From NCBI GenBank assembly GCA_021495925.1, contig JAKEKT010000019.1, positions 1 through 64,000 on the forward strand: a stretch of DNA of 64,000 nt, in the 5' to 3' direction. The notes beneath the pieces were generated by a model. That model was not told the origin of the DNA. It saw only the letters and a list, made by a program, of their open reading frames with translations, and did not search any database. Source of the DNA: Diplodia intermedia (Eukaryota > Ascomycota > Dothideomycetes > Botryosphaeriales > Botryosphaeriaceae). Positions 1 to 11,348 of the stretch are shown piece after piece (positions within the stretch are counted from its first letter, which is position 1; each line of letters starts with the position of its first letter). The position numbers and the translations under genes were made by a program.

Positions 1-192
1 GTAGGCTTCGCCGGTTTCAGGGTCGTTGGCCCAATCAATCCGGTACGAGGTCCGGCTCTCCTGGAGAATGGATTTGGCGACCCAGAATTTCTCTGGCGCC
101 AGGCCGTCGTAAGGCGGAGCGTTCTTCCCAGGACGCACGCTCCTGGAGCTCGACCGTCGGTTGAGCTTACCCTGTGGCTGTGGCCGGCGATT
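1..192 (-). CDS. Partial chromodomain-like exon at the left window edge
   Basis: The minus strand is open from a stop codon at 193-195 to the window edge. It encodes a Ser/Arg-rich stretch followed by a segment reading EKFWVAKSILQESRTSYRID and then WANDPETGEAY. The order WxVxxIL...YxIDWxxDPxTGxxY resembles fungal chromodomain proteins, which bind methylated histone tails. No start codon lies in the fragment, so an upstream intron, or a gene relic, must be assumed; possible acceptors ending CAG lie near 172-178. The rest of the protein is outside the window. It could also be the chromodomain tail of a retroelement integrase, but no integrase or reverse transcriptase motifs were seen nearby. 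Confidence 0.4.
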
Positions 193-3100
193 TTAGCTTG
201 TCTGCCGTTATCATGGTAAGGAAATGAGGAGCCAACCACAGCCGACTCTGCTGTGGCGGTACGCAGTATAGCAATAACATCCCTGCACTAGACTACATGC
301 GTCGTCCACGTAGAGGTCTTCGTGAGTGCTTTTCCATCCGTCGATAACGAACTAGATCAACTTGGAGCCATTCCGCGAGGTGCGTGAACCCACAGACTTA
401 GGGTACATGCCGGAAAGGCTAGGATAGACCCGGAGTCAGACGCCTAAGCGCTTGACGAGTATTCCAACGTCATGGCGGATCAGTATTGTAACCGATCACG
501 CAAGTACACAAAGAGAGGCGATCGCTAGCGCCGGGCGGGCTTGGCTGGCGGTGTTGTACACTGTCTTCAATTTTCCCTCAACCTCCGCGGTTCCTCCCGT
601 ATGAGACAATTCTTAGCGCTCTCGTCTACTGTGCTAATATACCCAGATAAATGAAGGGGGCTTGTGCAGTACCTTCCGTGCGCCTGTGCGTTGATCTATT
701 ATGCGGGCTGTCGACATGCTAGCTCCTCGTTCTTTTGTAGCGGGCGCGGCGCCAAATGACAACCGGATTGGATATTTGGAAGAGTCTGGACGCCATGGCG
801 GGTGCGGATGGGACGGGAGGCGGTAAGCGGCAGCAAAGCCGAGCGTGGCACCCCTTCCAACCCGTTCTCGTATCATTGGGCTTTGTGGGCGGAACGCACC
901 CAAGATCTCGAGAGCTTCTTTCTTGGCCTCGCGCGTGGCCGCGGTCACCTTGTGGAGCTTTTGCTTTTTGCTTTTTTTGCACCATTCTTCTAGCGACGTT
1001 CTAGCGTCCCGATATTCGACATAAGCTTGTCCCAACTCGAAACGAGATGGTTTCCTGAGATGGAGATTCGTGCTCCCCAACGACACGCTCTCCGATAAGG
1101 TCTCAGGACGGGCTGGGATCCTGCCCCCCCTCCAAGATTGACCACGTCTCGTGCGTAGCGTTAGCGGACAGCTACGTCGTTGGCATGAAAGAGGGGCACG
1201 AAATTTTCAAGAAACAAGGTTATGGACATGGATCATGCCGGGCACTTGCGACTCAGCGCACCTGGTCGATTTGGCGGTCGATCTCGCGGAAAACGATACG
1301 CGGAAGCTACTGGACAACTAACCACACAAGAGCGGAGCGGGGAGCTTGTGGAGCGATGGAGCTGCGGCAGGGTTCCTGACTCTTGTGCAAGCGTGCCATT
1401 GTGTCATAATTTTGGCAGTTACTTAGCCTTTTTTCGGAGCGATGGCTTGGAATGCTGCATCTACCCTGGCCCTAACTACTCGCTTTCTCACTTTCTTGCC
1501 GCCTTGGGTTAGCCCCGAGAGATCCTTGCAGACCGTCTGCTCTCTGTTGATGATCACGCTCGTGACGCGTGAGGCATTGCATCCCGTGTACGCGTAGTCG
1601 CCCATGTTAACTGTTTCACTTGACTCTGTGGCATGGCGTTCCAGACTCCCCATGATGAAGCAGAGACGTCTCATCATGGATACGAGACTGCTCGCACTCT
1701 CCAGACGCACCTCCAGCTATCGCGATTTGTCAGCCTCAATCGACGATTCCCGGCAGCTACGCAACGACCACCAACACCACCGATGACCTACACCTGTTCC
1801 ATATTATTACCACTGCTATCCCAACCGCATCACCAACAAGTTGCGCGGACCGGCGCGCGCCATCAATAACGCCCACGCCAACGCGCCTCGTCGCGGCCTG
1901 TGCCTCTATCTGCCGCCTTGACCTGACGCAGCGGCGCCCCAGCCATCGTGCGATGGCGCCCTGTTGTTTAGTCCAAGGGGCGCCTTAGCGCTTTAGCTTG
2001 ATCGGTCATCGTCGCTAGCGCGCTTCCTTCGTTGGCCTCTGTCCGTCGAGCGGATAATTGTTTTCGCTGCGTATATCGAGGGAATGAGGGGGGAAAGGGT
2101 AAGCAGGAAGTCGAGGGGCGGTTGTTGCGTCGATGCTCTAAAAACGTGAGGAGACCTGGGGTTCAGCTCAGTTCCTTCAACCTAGCGGGCAAGACGAGGC
2201 GGCAGGTGGGGTAAGCAGCACGAAATGATGTTCAATTTCCCGATGAGGATGTGCCCAAGGGGAGAGAACGGAGGGACGGAGGGGTTAGTCGATGCGAGAC
2301 AAGGGTCCACTAAGGAGAGATATGATGAGGTTCCCCATCACCACCAACCGGCTAAGGGCTTACCACAAGATGAGACAGCTATCCTGGACTCCGCTGCTTT
2401 GGCAAGCGAGCGCTCCGTCCGCGAACCCAGCACGAACCATCATGCCCGTGTTCTGAAGAAAGCTAAACCTCGCTGCTTCTTCCCGCACGTTTCGATGGCG
2501 TGGGAGCCTTGTCTCTTTTCCGCTTGATTTGGAGTCATGGGTGCTACGCGGCGCCAGACGGAAGAGGAACCTTCGATCGTGCGGCGGCACGCGGGTGATC
2601 TGCTTGCCTCAGGATGGCTGCTGGCGTCTGGAACCTGCCTTTGCAGCACGATACATCAGGCACGCTAGAGAGGAGGGCGTGGTGCTAAGCCCTGGGCCCG
2701 CTCTGACGCCAGGGCCTGCACTGTGAGAGAAGGGCGATGCGTAGGCTGGTGTGATGAGGCGGTGGCTGGAGGTCTGGGGGGTCTGGCGGCAGCCCTACGC
2801 CTGACGATGAGACGGCGTCAAATGAGCGCGGTGATAGCCCGAGGGCGGGAGGAGGAGGGGCAGGCTCACATGAGGCTCCAGGACGGATATAGACGGAGCA
2901 GGAGGGGCGGAGCGCCGGAGCCCGAGATTTTTGCGTGCCGTCGGGTGTGCTGGACTCGGAGGCCGTCGCGCTCCCGCTCGTCGACAGAGGGAATAAGCGG
3001 CGGGAAATAATAGCACGCGCTCGCGTTCTGGAGTCGGCCATCCGGCGGCGGGGGTTTTGGAGCAGCTGGAGCAGCTGGAGCCGGCGGAGAAATCCCGCTC

Positions 3101-4341
3101 GCGCTCTGATTCCGCCCCGTCCGCCGGCGCCTCAGGCTGCGGCGGCGTGGCGGGGCGCGCTACCATGCCGGGAGCCGGCAGCGAACACGGCAGGGGCACA
3201 TCCTCCACTCCGTCCTCCGATCCTTCGTGACGGCAAGTGACGAGACAAGCACGCTGCCACGTCGCCGCTAGACAGCGACCTCTGTTATTGCCGCCCATGG
3301 TCGTGGTTCTCTCCGAGCGCGCGACGCCGCTTCACCGGCCACTCATCTCCTGCCGCAGCAGCAGAGGCGGAGACGGCTCCGTCACGTGGTCGCACATGCG
3401 CCGAATCCGGCCAGTCTCGAGCCCGCGTCACATCCAACCAAAAAAGCATCGTGACTGACGGGGGCAGCGGGGGCACAGGGGGCGCGTGTGCTGTCAATGC
3501 GGTTGCAGCGGCAGCAGCAGCAACAGGCTGGCTGGCTGGCAGGCAGGAGGGGCAAAAGGAAGTCGACGTGTTGCTCGTTCCGAGGCGCAACGACCTTATA
3601 GATGAGCAGACTGCAGGCCGCGGTGGCACCTCTCTCCCTGCATCGGCGGAGGCCAGGCAGGCAACGCAGCCACGAAGCAATGCGGCATGTCGGCCGCTGC
3701 AGTGTGCGCCAGGCGAGGGGCTGCCGCCGCATCTGGTCGCGCGATCGCATGTGCCGACGGTTTCGTCGAGCGGCGGGCCTGCTGACTTTGGGCTGCCCGG
3801 TCACGAAGCTGCCGCAGGCGTCATCCACCATGGCCTTCTCACGTCGGGCAGATGAGGCCGTGTTTCACGCAGCGAGTGACAACGCAAAGTTACAGCGCCG
3901 CGACAGCTGCGATAGGCCGTGTTTCGACAAAAGCAACGCCCGCATGTGCTTTTGGGCCAGCTGGAGCGCTCCCGTGGCAGCGGCATCCCAGGCACGCGTT
4001 CTCGCCCACGATAAAGATGAGACTTAAGAAGCGCGACCGCGGCCGTCCCGCCCGGCATCGTGCAGTGCCATCCAGCCATGCATCGCGAGCCACAGCAGGT
4101 AAGTTTGCAGTCATTTGCCAGCGCCCAGCCCTTCGCCTGCCCATTCGCCCGCCCGCCGCACGCTGCGAGATAAAGCCTGGCGGGCACCGTGATGGATGCG
4201 ACGGCTGATGCTCTCCTCAGAAATCCTTCTCGAACACCCATCCCTCAGCAGCAGTATAGCGCTCGCTCGCCGACCGGCGCCTGCCTCCCCAACAGAGCCA
4301 ACGCAATAAATTCCTCTGCTGTAGCAAACTCCACCTCCACC
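193..4341. other. Long stretch with no supported gene
   Basis: About 4.1 kb with many overlapping open frames on both strands but no recognisable domain, no convincing splice-linked frame and no RNA gene. The longest candidate near the edge (634-1086, minus, 150 codons) has a Lys-rich N-terminal part that looks weakly protein-like, then becomes low complexity. From about 2600 the sequence is GC-rich, with short direct repeats such as GGAGCAGCT near 3059-3078. The last 1-1.5 kb probably holds the promoter of the F-box gene that follows. Confidence 0.5.
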
Positions 4342-5535
4342 ATGGCCCACCTCACCTCGTTGCCGTCCGAGCTCCTGCTCCATATCCTTAGCTTTCTCCC
4401 CATCCGCTCTCTGCTTGCCTTTTCCCTAGCCAGTCGCTCCGCCTATGTTCTCGCTTCCTCGAGTCTGCAGACTCTCTCGCTGGGCGTCTATCCCACCCGT
4501 GTGTCCTCGTTGATCAGCCAGCTCTCGAGCACCAGTCCCACGGCGTCCCCGTACTCCCGTAGCACCAGAAGCCTCAGCAGCAGCGCCGGCTCTCTCCCTG
4601 CTTCGTCGTCGTGCAGCTCCAAATCCCCCTCAACATCGGCCTCTGATCTTTTCAACGAGGCGTGCACCGTCGCACATGTCATTCCGCAGGCGTCGGAGCT
4701 GCGGCCTCACACGCTGCTGGCCTTCCACACCGCCCTCACCTCGTCCATCTTGAACCGCTACTGCATGTCGATGCGCCACCTGGAGCTCAGCATCTGGACC
4801 CTTGCCCCGCCCGTAGCTGACGCCCTGGCCGGGCTGAAGAACCTGCGCACCCTATGCCTGCGTGTCGAGGATCCCTTCGGCCGTGGCTTCCTGCGCCGCT
4901 GGATCATCAATTGGGGCTCGACAGTGGACGACGATGACCAGGACGATGACGGCGTGCTCCGCGGTAGCCCGCGCCGGGCTCCGTCTTTGTATCGCGCCCT
5001 GCCCGAGGCGGGTAACGGCACCGAGTGGAACAAGTTCGCCGAAGCGTGGAGCCGGTTGGAGACGCTGCGGCTCATCGGCGCCGAGGTGAGCGACTGGCAG
5101 CTGTGCCAGGTCCTGGCGAAGAACCCCGGCCTGAAGGAGCTGTGGCTGAAGAAGTGCCCGGAAGTCGGCGCCGAGCTGCTGAAGTTTTTGGACGAGGAGT
5201 GGGAGGGGAAGGCCAGTCTGCAGGCGCTGGGCCTGGTCGATTGCGATGTCGCGGGCGAGATCAGCGCCGAGACCGTGGCCCACATCGGGAATCTGCCGAG
5301 CTTGCAAGTATGTCGAGAGCGATCTCTCTACCTTTAGACGGCCGTGGCTAACATTTTCCTGCAGTTTTTGTCGTTGCTTGGTTGCAAGGGCCTGACGAAC
5401 AGCACCGTCGAGCGCTTGAACGACGAATCTTGGCACATTCCACACGTTGAGCTGCCGGGGGCCCACAACGCGGACCTTGGGCCGATGCCCGCTGTGATTG
5501 AGGTCGATCCCGCCTACGTAGATGATGAGGCATGA
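4342..5535 (+). CDS. F-box protein (substrate adaptor of an SCF ubiquitin ligase)
   Basis: Two exons, 4342-5307 and 5365-5535, are joined across an intron with donor GTATGT and acceptor CAG, giving 378 residues. Residues about 3-45 carry an F-box (LPSELLLHILSFLPIRSLLA...), the Skp1-binding module of SCF E3 ligases. The remainder contains leucine-rich segments (for example LRTLCLRVED and LKELWLKKCPEV) that resemble irregular LRRs for substrate recognition, plus an acidic patch (DDDDQDDD). The start was chosen at 4342 because the F-box begins right after it and the context is ACCATGG; an in-frame ATG at 4189 would add 51 unstructured residues. The substrate is unknown. Family assignment is firm; the exact target and start are inference. 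Confidence 0.82.
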
Positions 5536-6557
5536 TTGTTGTGGGAACGATGAGCTTGTATTATGAATGGTTTGGTGGGGCCGCTTCGTTGAAGCTTTTC
5601 GCTGCCCATCTATTTCTACCCTGTATAAAAGCGCGATTCAAATACTAGAGGTAATGCTTCGTTAGTAGATAAGGGTTTGGTTTGGGTTGTGTTCGTTCGT
5701 TTGCTTTGGCTCTCGTCGGAGAAGTGCTCTACTTCGCACAACAGCTTCACCCAGTATTTAAACGCTTCGGCGAGACAATGCATCAGTTTCGTCCCAATAC
5801 AAAAGAGCAACCTCGTAACATTTTGATTCTGCGACCTCTAAATATGCAGTCTCAGTCGTGAGCGATGTTGCGTCGTATGGTTGAGGTGTCACCTTTGATG
5901 CTTCCACCGACCAAGCCGAGCCCATATCGCAGGCCATCTACAGGGTGCTTCTTTTGCCCACGAAGCGCTTTACAGTCTGCTCATTACAATCATAAAAATT
6001 TCTTTCTGTCTAGGCAGCAGCGTCTGGGTGTTTTTTGGGGGGTTGGTGGGGGCACCTCACCTTGGCTCCCCCAACACCATACACTCACTTCGCGATGCTT
6101 TCACAGCACCCGCGCCAGGGCTCGGGCCACGCTCGACCTCCAGCCAACCAGAGCAACGGCTTCGTTCGCTTAGCTAGGGCTAGGGCTGCAGCAGCGCATA
6201 CAGGCCTCGCTGCCTTGCTCTTCGGCTTCGCTCTTCTTCTTCTTCTTCTTCCTCCTCCAACCTTCCTCGTCCAGCTCTCTTTGCCTCTTTGCTTCAATCA
6301 AGTGCAACCCCCAAGACTACACCCGACCTTCGAAGAGCTTTCCTTGCCTCAGCATTGACCCTGCTGCCTTCTCAGCTTCTTTCCTCTCCATTGCCTGAAC
6401 CAGCCTCATCCGGGTCGGACTTTCAGCTCAGCTCGAACCAAAGTCCCGTCTCGCTCAACGCCAGCTTCGACCTCACGTCATCATCGCCACACAGCCGGAG
6501 CTTCTGGGTTCTCTCTCATCATCACGACCTTATTCCACCTCACCCTCCAGTCAAGCC
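5536..6557. other. Intergenic, CT-rich promoter-like region
   Basis: No gene seen. It holds the 3' flank of the F-box gene and, from about 6180, a pyrimidine-rich tract including a CTT run near 6231-6252. Such tracts are common near transcription starts of filamentous fungi, so the start of the 7119 transcript may lie here. Short open frames here have no family resemblance. Confidence 0.5.
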
Positions 6558-7085
6558 AAGCATCGGACATTGGACTCGACTTTTCATCATTCGGACGCCC
6601 CACTTCACCTCAGTTCACCAGTCAGCCAAGCATTGGACATTGGACCTGACATCCGTCAAGCGCCTCACCTAACCAAACAGCCAGAACCAAGCATTGGAGT
6701 CATTGGACATTGGACCCGGCTTTTCTCCAACCAGCTCACCTAGCCTATCGGTCACGCCAAGCATTGGACATTGGACTTGACCCTTCTTCGGCACTTCACC
6801 TCAGTCAGCCAAGCATTGGACATTGGATCTGACATCCGTCAAGCACCTCACCTAACCATCCAGCCAGCCAAGCATTGGACATTGGACCCGGCTTTTCTCC
6901 AACCAGCGCACCCAGCCCAAGCATCGGACATTGGACTTGACCTTTCTTCAGCACTTCACTTCAGTCAGGCCAAGCACTGGACATTGGATCTGACTCTCCT
7001 TCAGTCGAACACTTCACCGCACCGAGATTCAGTCAAGCCAAACATTGGACTTGACGCTTCATCAGTCGAACATATCACCTCGTTA
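6558..7085 (+). repeat. Degenerate minisatellite with clustered CCAAT boxes
   Basis: Nine copies of a unit beginning AAGCATTGGACATTGGA start at 6558, 6628, 6689, 6759, 6811, 6870, 6919, 6972 and 7040, with spacings of 49-70 bases. The core contains ATTGG (CCAAT on the other strand) up to three times per copy, about 15 in all, always in the same orientation. The sequence after the core falls into three types repeated in order: copies 1-2-3 match copies 4-5-6, and copy 7 resumes type 1. Spacing is not a multiple of three, so the repeated peptide is read in different frames (KHWTLD, ALDIGS, ASDIGL) and cannot be a conserved protein repeat. It lies directly upstream of the ATG at 7119 and is therefore in the promoter or 5' leader. 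Confidence 0.9.
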
Positions 7086-7118
7086 CTCCATTGTCAAGTA
7101 ACATCCAGTCTGCCCAAC

Positions 7119-8636
7119 ATGACTCGTTGCCCCTTCATCGATCGATCCGACAAGGTTGGCTCTCACGAGAGAGTCAAGATGCCTATCCTTGCCGAAATTC
7201 CCAGCATCAAGGAGATCCGCACGGCTGACCGCATGCCTCTCGACTGCGCTCGCGACATCATCTACGCTATCGCCAAGGAGATGCAGGAACTCGAGCGCTC
7301 AGTCCCCTTCTTCTCAGGTTTTGACAGAATTTCGTACCATAAGTATGACTTCCAGTGGGATGGACTCCACGACCACTTGTTCAGGCTCATCATGAGGCTG
7401 GTCATCAAGGTTGAGCCTGGCCCTGACGGCATCAAGGAGACTTCCCTGGACGAGGATCTCCACAACTACGAGAACCTCTACTACATCACCCTCTGCCACA
7501 TCTGCATGCTCTACCGTGAGCTTCACCGGGAGTTTTCCGCAGGCCGCGTGGATCCTAACGAACGCTTCACCGAGCATCTCACCGCCAAGACCATGGTCAA
7601 GCACCTCTACTCCCACTGGTCCGCCCTCGTCGACCCCGTCCTGATGGCCACCCTCGACTTTTCCATTCGCAAGAAGCAGTTGATGGACTTCAAGACCATG
7701 CACAACATGGCCGTCTTCAACGGAAGCCGCAATTACGATCACGACCGCGATCTCAAGTCCATCGAGAACAGCATCCGCAAGGGCCTCAACGCCGTCCCCT
7801 TCGACGAGTCGCAGCTATTCTCCGGCAAGTACAAGGGCCTGACACCCGAGCTCTTCGACGACCAGTCCGACTTCGTGCACGCCCTCCTCCAGTGCCTGTA
7901 CCGCCGCCACACAGACAAACTTGGCTACTGGTTCTTCGACAACAAAACCTGCGCCGGCTGCTACTGGGCCTTCAGAGAATTGTCCGAGGAAGACGGACTC
8001 GCGCTCAACAACTCTCTCTTCGACCCCAAGAGGGAGAATCTCGCGGATGTCCCTGCGCCGGAGATCCACATCCCCGAGGAGAACGTCCCCCGCCCCGTAG
8101 ACTTCAGCAAAGTCTGCGCCTACCTCTCGGAAGGGGCGGGGGACGTGGAGATGGAGGACCCGTTCTCCGAGGCGGCGGCGTCCCTCCCGACGCCGCCGAC
8201 CTCCACCAGCAGGAAGCGGGGCCGCTGCCCCTCGCCCGTCGACACCGCCCTCGCCAACGGCGGCGGAGGCGGAAGTGGCAAGCGGCCCCGCCGCCGCACC
8301 CCGGAGCCCTCTCCCGCTCCCCCCTCGGCTGCCTCCCACCTCACGGGGGTCAGCCGCATCGTCTCCCCGCGGTGGCGGCGGGCCATGTCGGTCCTGCCGA
8401 GCCCGGTCCTGCCGGGCCCGGGCGAGGCCGCCGTCGTGCCCCCGGCCCTCACCCGGGCCCGGCACGACCGCGACGCGGTCGTCAACGGGGAGATGATGCG
8501 GGCGGAGCGGGAGAGGGCGATGCGCGCCCTCTGCGGCGAGGAGACGGAGGAGGACGAGGAGAGGAGGTACGCGGAGGCGATGGTGGTGATGGTGGAGGAG
8601 GAGGTGGCGCGCACCTGGAGGGAGCTCTGGGGATAG
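7119..8636 (+). CDS. Conserved-looking protein of unknown function, Arg/Pro-rich tail
   Basis: One open frame of 505 codons from the ATG at 7119. The frame stays open upstream to 6771, but that part is only translated minisatellite, so the first ATG after the array was chosen; a second possible start lies at 7180. Residues about 20-330 look like a compact, mainly helical domain (many charged and aromatic residues; DLHNYENLYYITLCHICMLY, a CAGCYWAF motif). The C-terminal third is low complexity, with possible nuclear-localisation patches (KRPRRR, SRKRGR) and an acidic helix at the end (EETEEDEERRYAE). No family was recognised. Base composition shifts from about 50% GC in the domain to very GC-rich in the tail. 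A nuclear role is only a guess. Confidence 0.7.
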   Translation: MTRCPFIDRSDKVGSHERVKMPILAEIPSIKEIRTADRMPLDCARDIIYAIAKEMQELERSVPFFSGFDRISYHKYDFQWDGLHDHLFRLIMRLVIKVEPGPDGIKETSLDEDLHNYENLYYITLCHICMLYRELHREFSAGRVDPNERFTEHLTAKTMVKHLYSHWSALVDPVLMATLDFSIRKKQLMDFKTMHNMAVFNGSRNYDHDRDLKSIENSIRKGLNAVPFDESQLFSGKYKGLTPELFDDQSDFVHALLQCLYRRHTDKLGYWFFDNKTCAGCYWAFRELSEEDGLALNNSLFDPKRENLADVPAPEIHIPEENVPRPVDFSKVCAYLSEGAGDVEMEDPFSEAAASLPTPPTSTSRKRGRCPSPVDTALANGGGGGSGKRPRRRTPEPSPAPPSAASHLTGVSRIVSPRWRRAMSVLPSPVLPGPGEAAVVPPALTRARHDRDAVVNGEMMRAERERAMRALCGEETEEDEERRYAEAMVVMVEEEVARTWRELWG

Positions 8637-8717
8637 AGCGCCTGAGGTGCGCACCGTCGCCTCCTCCAATATCCCCGCCATCGCCTCCCTGTACTTCCTC
8701 AGGGGGGTGTTGGTTTT

Positions 8718-8741
8718 GGTGGTGGTGGTGGTGGTGGTGGT
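8718..8741. repeat. GGT microsatellite
   Basis: Eight GGT triplets in a row just after the stop codon of the preceding gene, followed by a G/T-rich tract to about 8950. Likely 3' untranslated or intergenic. Confidence 0.85.
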
Positions 8742-11348
8742 TCCGGGGTGGTGGATCTGGGGTGGTCTTGGGTGGGTTTTTGGTGGGCCTCTGGCTCATC
8801 TCGGGTCTCGATTTTCTGCTTTTTTTTGTTTTGTCTTGTTCTTTGGCCTTCTCTCGTTTTAGCATGGTGTTGGGGGGTTTCCCGGTCGCCGGGCTCTTGG
8901 GCTTAATGCCCTGATTTTTTGTTTTGTGTTTTTTTGTTTTTGGCTTGATGATACCAAAATGGGGCAGCTTGTTAGCGTTTTTACTTCCAGAAAATTCTCA
9001 CGAAATTCCTCTACAATCAAAAACCATACACCAAATGTGTCGATATTTGCACGTGCAAGGAATTGAATCACTTCATTCCGTTCCTGTAACCTATACTAAT
9101 CTGGAAATTCTACGGTCGAGATTGCGCAAATCTGAAAACTCCTGTGACTTCTAACTGGTCGTTGTGGAGTTCTGAGGAGGCGATATTGATATATGTAGCA
9201 AAGGGAGGGCTGGCAATGAGTGGCAAAACAATACGAGATATGCGGGTCTGAAGCGGTGATCTGTACGTGAAGCTCTGACAGAAGGCTCCAATGTGTCCAA
9301 ATGGCCTCATCGACTACCGATGAGAAGTACACTTCAATATAAACAAGATATCGAGAGCTGGATTGTTGATTCGGATGCAGGTCTTCTGAATGACATGTTC
9401 AATTCGTTTGTGCAGACTGTTCGACTGCTCATGGGAAATGTCCTTCGATCTCAACAAGGCATCAGGAACTGAAGCGCGGACCAGATACGAGTGTTCTCGA
9501 ACATTTCATCCATGTCCATTCGAACCCTTCGATTGACCATGAGCTACAAACTTCGATCCATGCTGAACATCTGCAGTCGAAGCATGTACCGAATGCATGT
9601 GGTTCCACACGGGATGCTCATCTGTATGCAGCCCAACTCCTCAACTGCCAACGAGCAACGAGAAGAGATGGCGGGGCTGCCTGCTTGTGGAGCGTGCGTT
9701 GGCCCGGTGGTTTTTCGCAGCGGTGACTCCGCAACTCCGGCTTCGCCGACTCGCCCGCTATTCCAGGGCTTGACTCGTGTCTTTTTCAACAGAAATTTTG
9801 CGGCCACTTGACCGCTGTTTGTTGTGCTACGCCGCACTACTGACGTGGCGCCGTATAGCTTCAACCATCCGGAAAGACTGGCTGATTACGGTCACAAGCC
9901 TGCGGACAAGTCCCAAGACACACGTACTTGTACCCTCAAGTGTTCATGTTGACCCTTTGGCACGAAATTCATAATGGTACATACATATGGGCGCTGATCG
10001 AGGGAAGAATGTAGGATCGTAGGGCAGGTACCCTGAAGCCCAACCACAAAAGCCTGTGAATGCTATGGAGATCGCGTACAGTGCCAAATTGGGTTATGAT
10101 GGGCTTTTAGCCTAGAGGGGGCCTGTCGAAGCAGGAGTTAAGCAGAGAAGATCCTGTCTTCGGCTTTCGTGGCATGTGCTTGCCACATCTTGGAGATCTC
10201 TCCGTCCTTCTACCACTTGAGTCAGTCACTAATCAACCATGCACCCGGCTATCCTCTTTTCCTTCTTATCTTCAGTGATTTGCTGTCACTCCCGCCTGTG
10301 TGGAAGCCAAACTACCGTGATACGTGATACTACTTCCGCTCGCTCCCGCAAAACAACACCAATTATTATGCTTTGCGCTCAGTGTCCGACTAGCAATCAA
10401 GGATCGGTAAGCTACCAAGAGCCTTAACTTCTTGATCCTAATCTCTCAGTGTGCGAAACGGTGCGATTCTCTCGTTGCTCTACCTTGGCATCTTCAGCAA
10501 TTACTCGCGTACGTGCTCCATACAATAAAACAATGACTATAGGATTGTCTTAAACTCATCATCAGGCATCCAGGGACGCCGGTGGATATAACTAGTTCCG
10601 GGTCAATGCTGCGCCGCGCCCCAGTACTGGGATCCGCCGCCTCCTTTCCGTCGGATTAAGTATATTTAGGTAAGTCGTCTAATTCCGATTTATGCGTGAT
10701 AAAGCCTTCTATCAAATCTAATCTCCCCCAACTCCCGTGCTCGTATCGTAGGTACCACCGCCAAGATGACCTAGACCCCTCGTAGTTACCTCCACTTGAA
10801 TCAGCCTTAAGGCGTGGGGTTGCAGTTTGAGATGCATACGATACAACCCGTCGGTCAATGTCGGGAGGAAGGCGTCCCCGACCCTTCCGCTAACCGATCA
10901 CGACGGGGATGTTCTCTAGTTCCGACACTTAAAATGCCACGGGCCAATCCTTACTGTAACCAGACACATGCTCCACATGCAGAGTAGCCTGTGTTTTTGT
11001 CCACATTGCCTGAGGGAATGGGACTGAGAAGAAGTGAGCGAACGCTTGTATGCGATAGCCGTGGATGTTGCACCCGATTATTTGAATCTCAACCCTTTTT
11101 TTTCTTTCTCCTTTTAAGGAAAGATAGATATGCAAAAATAAAAAAACCCCTACGATGCCACGCTGGTAAGCAAAGGAGAATTAGTGAAAGGAACAGGTCT
11201 CGAATGAAAAATGAAATGAAATGAAGTACGCTGGAAGGCGGAGAAGAAGAAAAACGCTCAGCCCATGGGTATCACTGGGAGAAATAAGTCCAACATTTTA
11301 TGTTCCTCTTGTCCGTAGCACCTGGCTCCGCCTCAAACATGCCTTGAA
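8742..11348. other. Gene-free stretch
   Basis: About 2.6 kb with only short, interrupted frames on both strands and no recognisable motif, tRNA or repeat family. Composition is more AT-rich than the flanking coding sequence. Confidence 0.5.

Noticed and set aside
634..1086. 150-codon minus-strand frame with a Lys-rich, helical-looking N-terminus
   Set aside because: No family, no splice partners, and the second half is low complexity; composition alone is not enough to call a gene.
6771..7118. N-terminal extension of the 7119 protein through the minisatellite
   Set aside because: The repeat copies are read in different frames, so the peptide is not conserved between copies and is probably untranslated.
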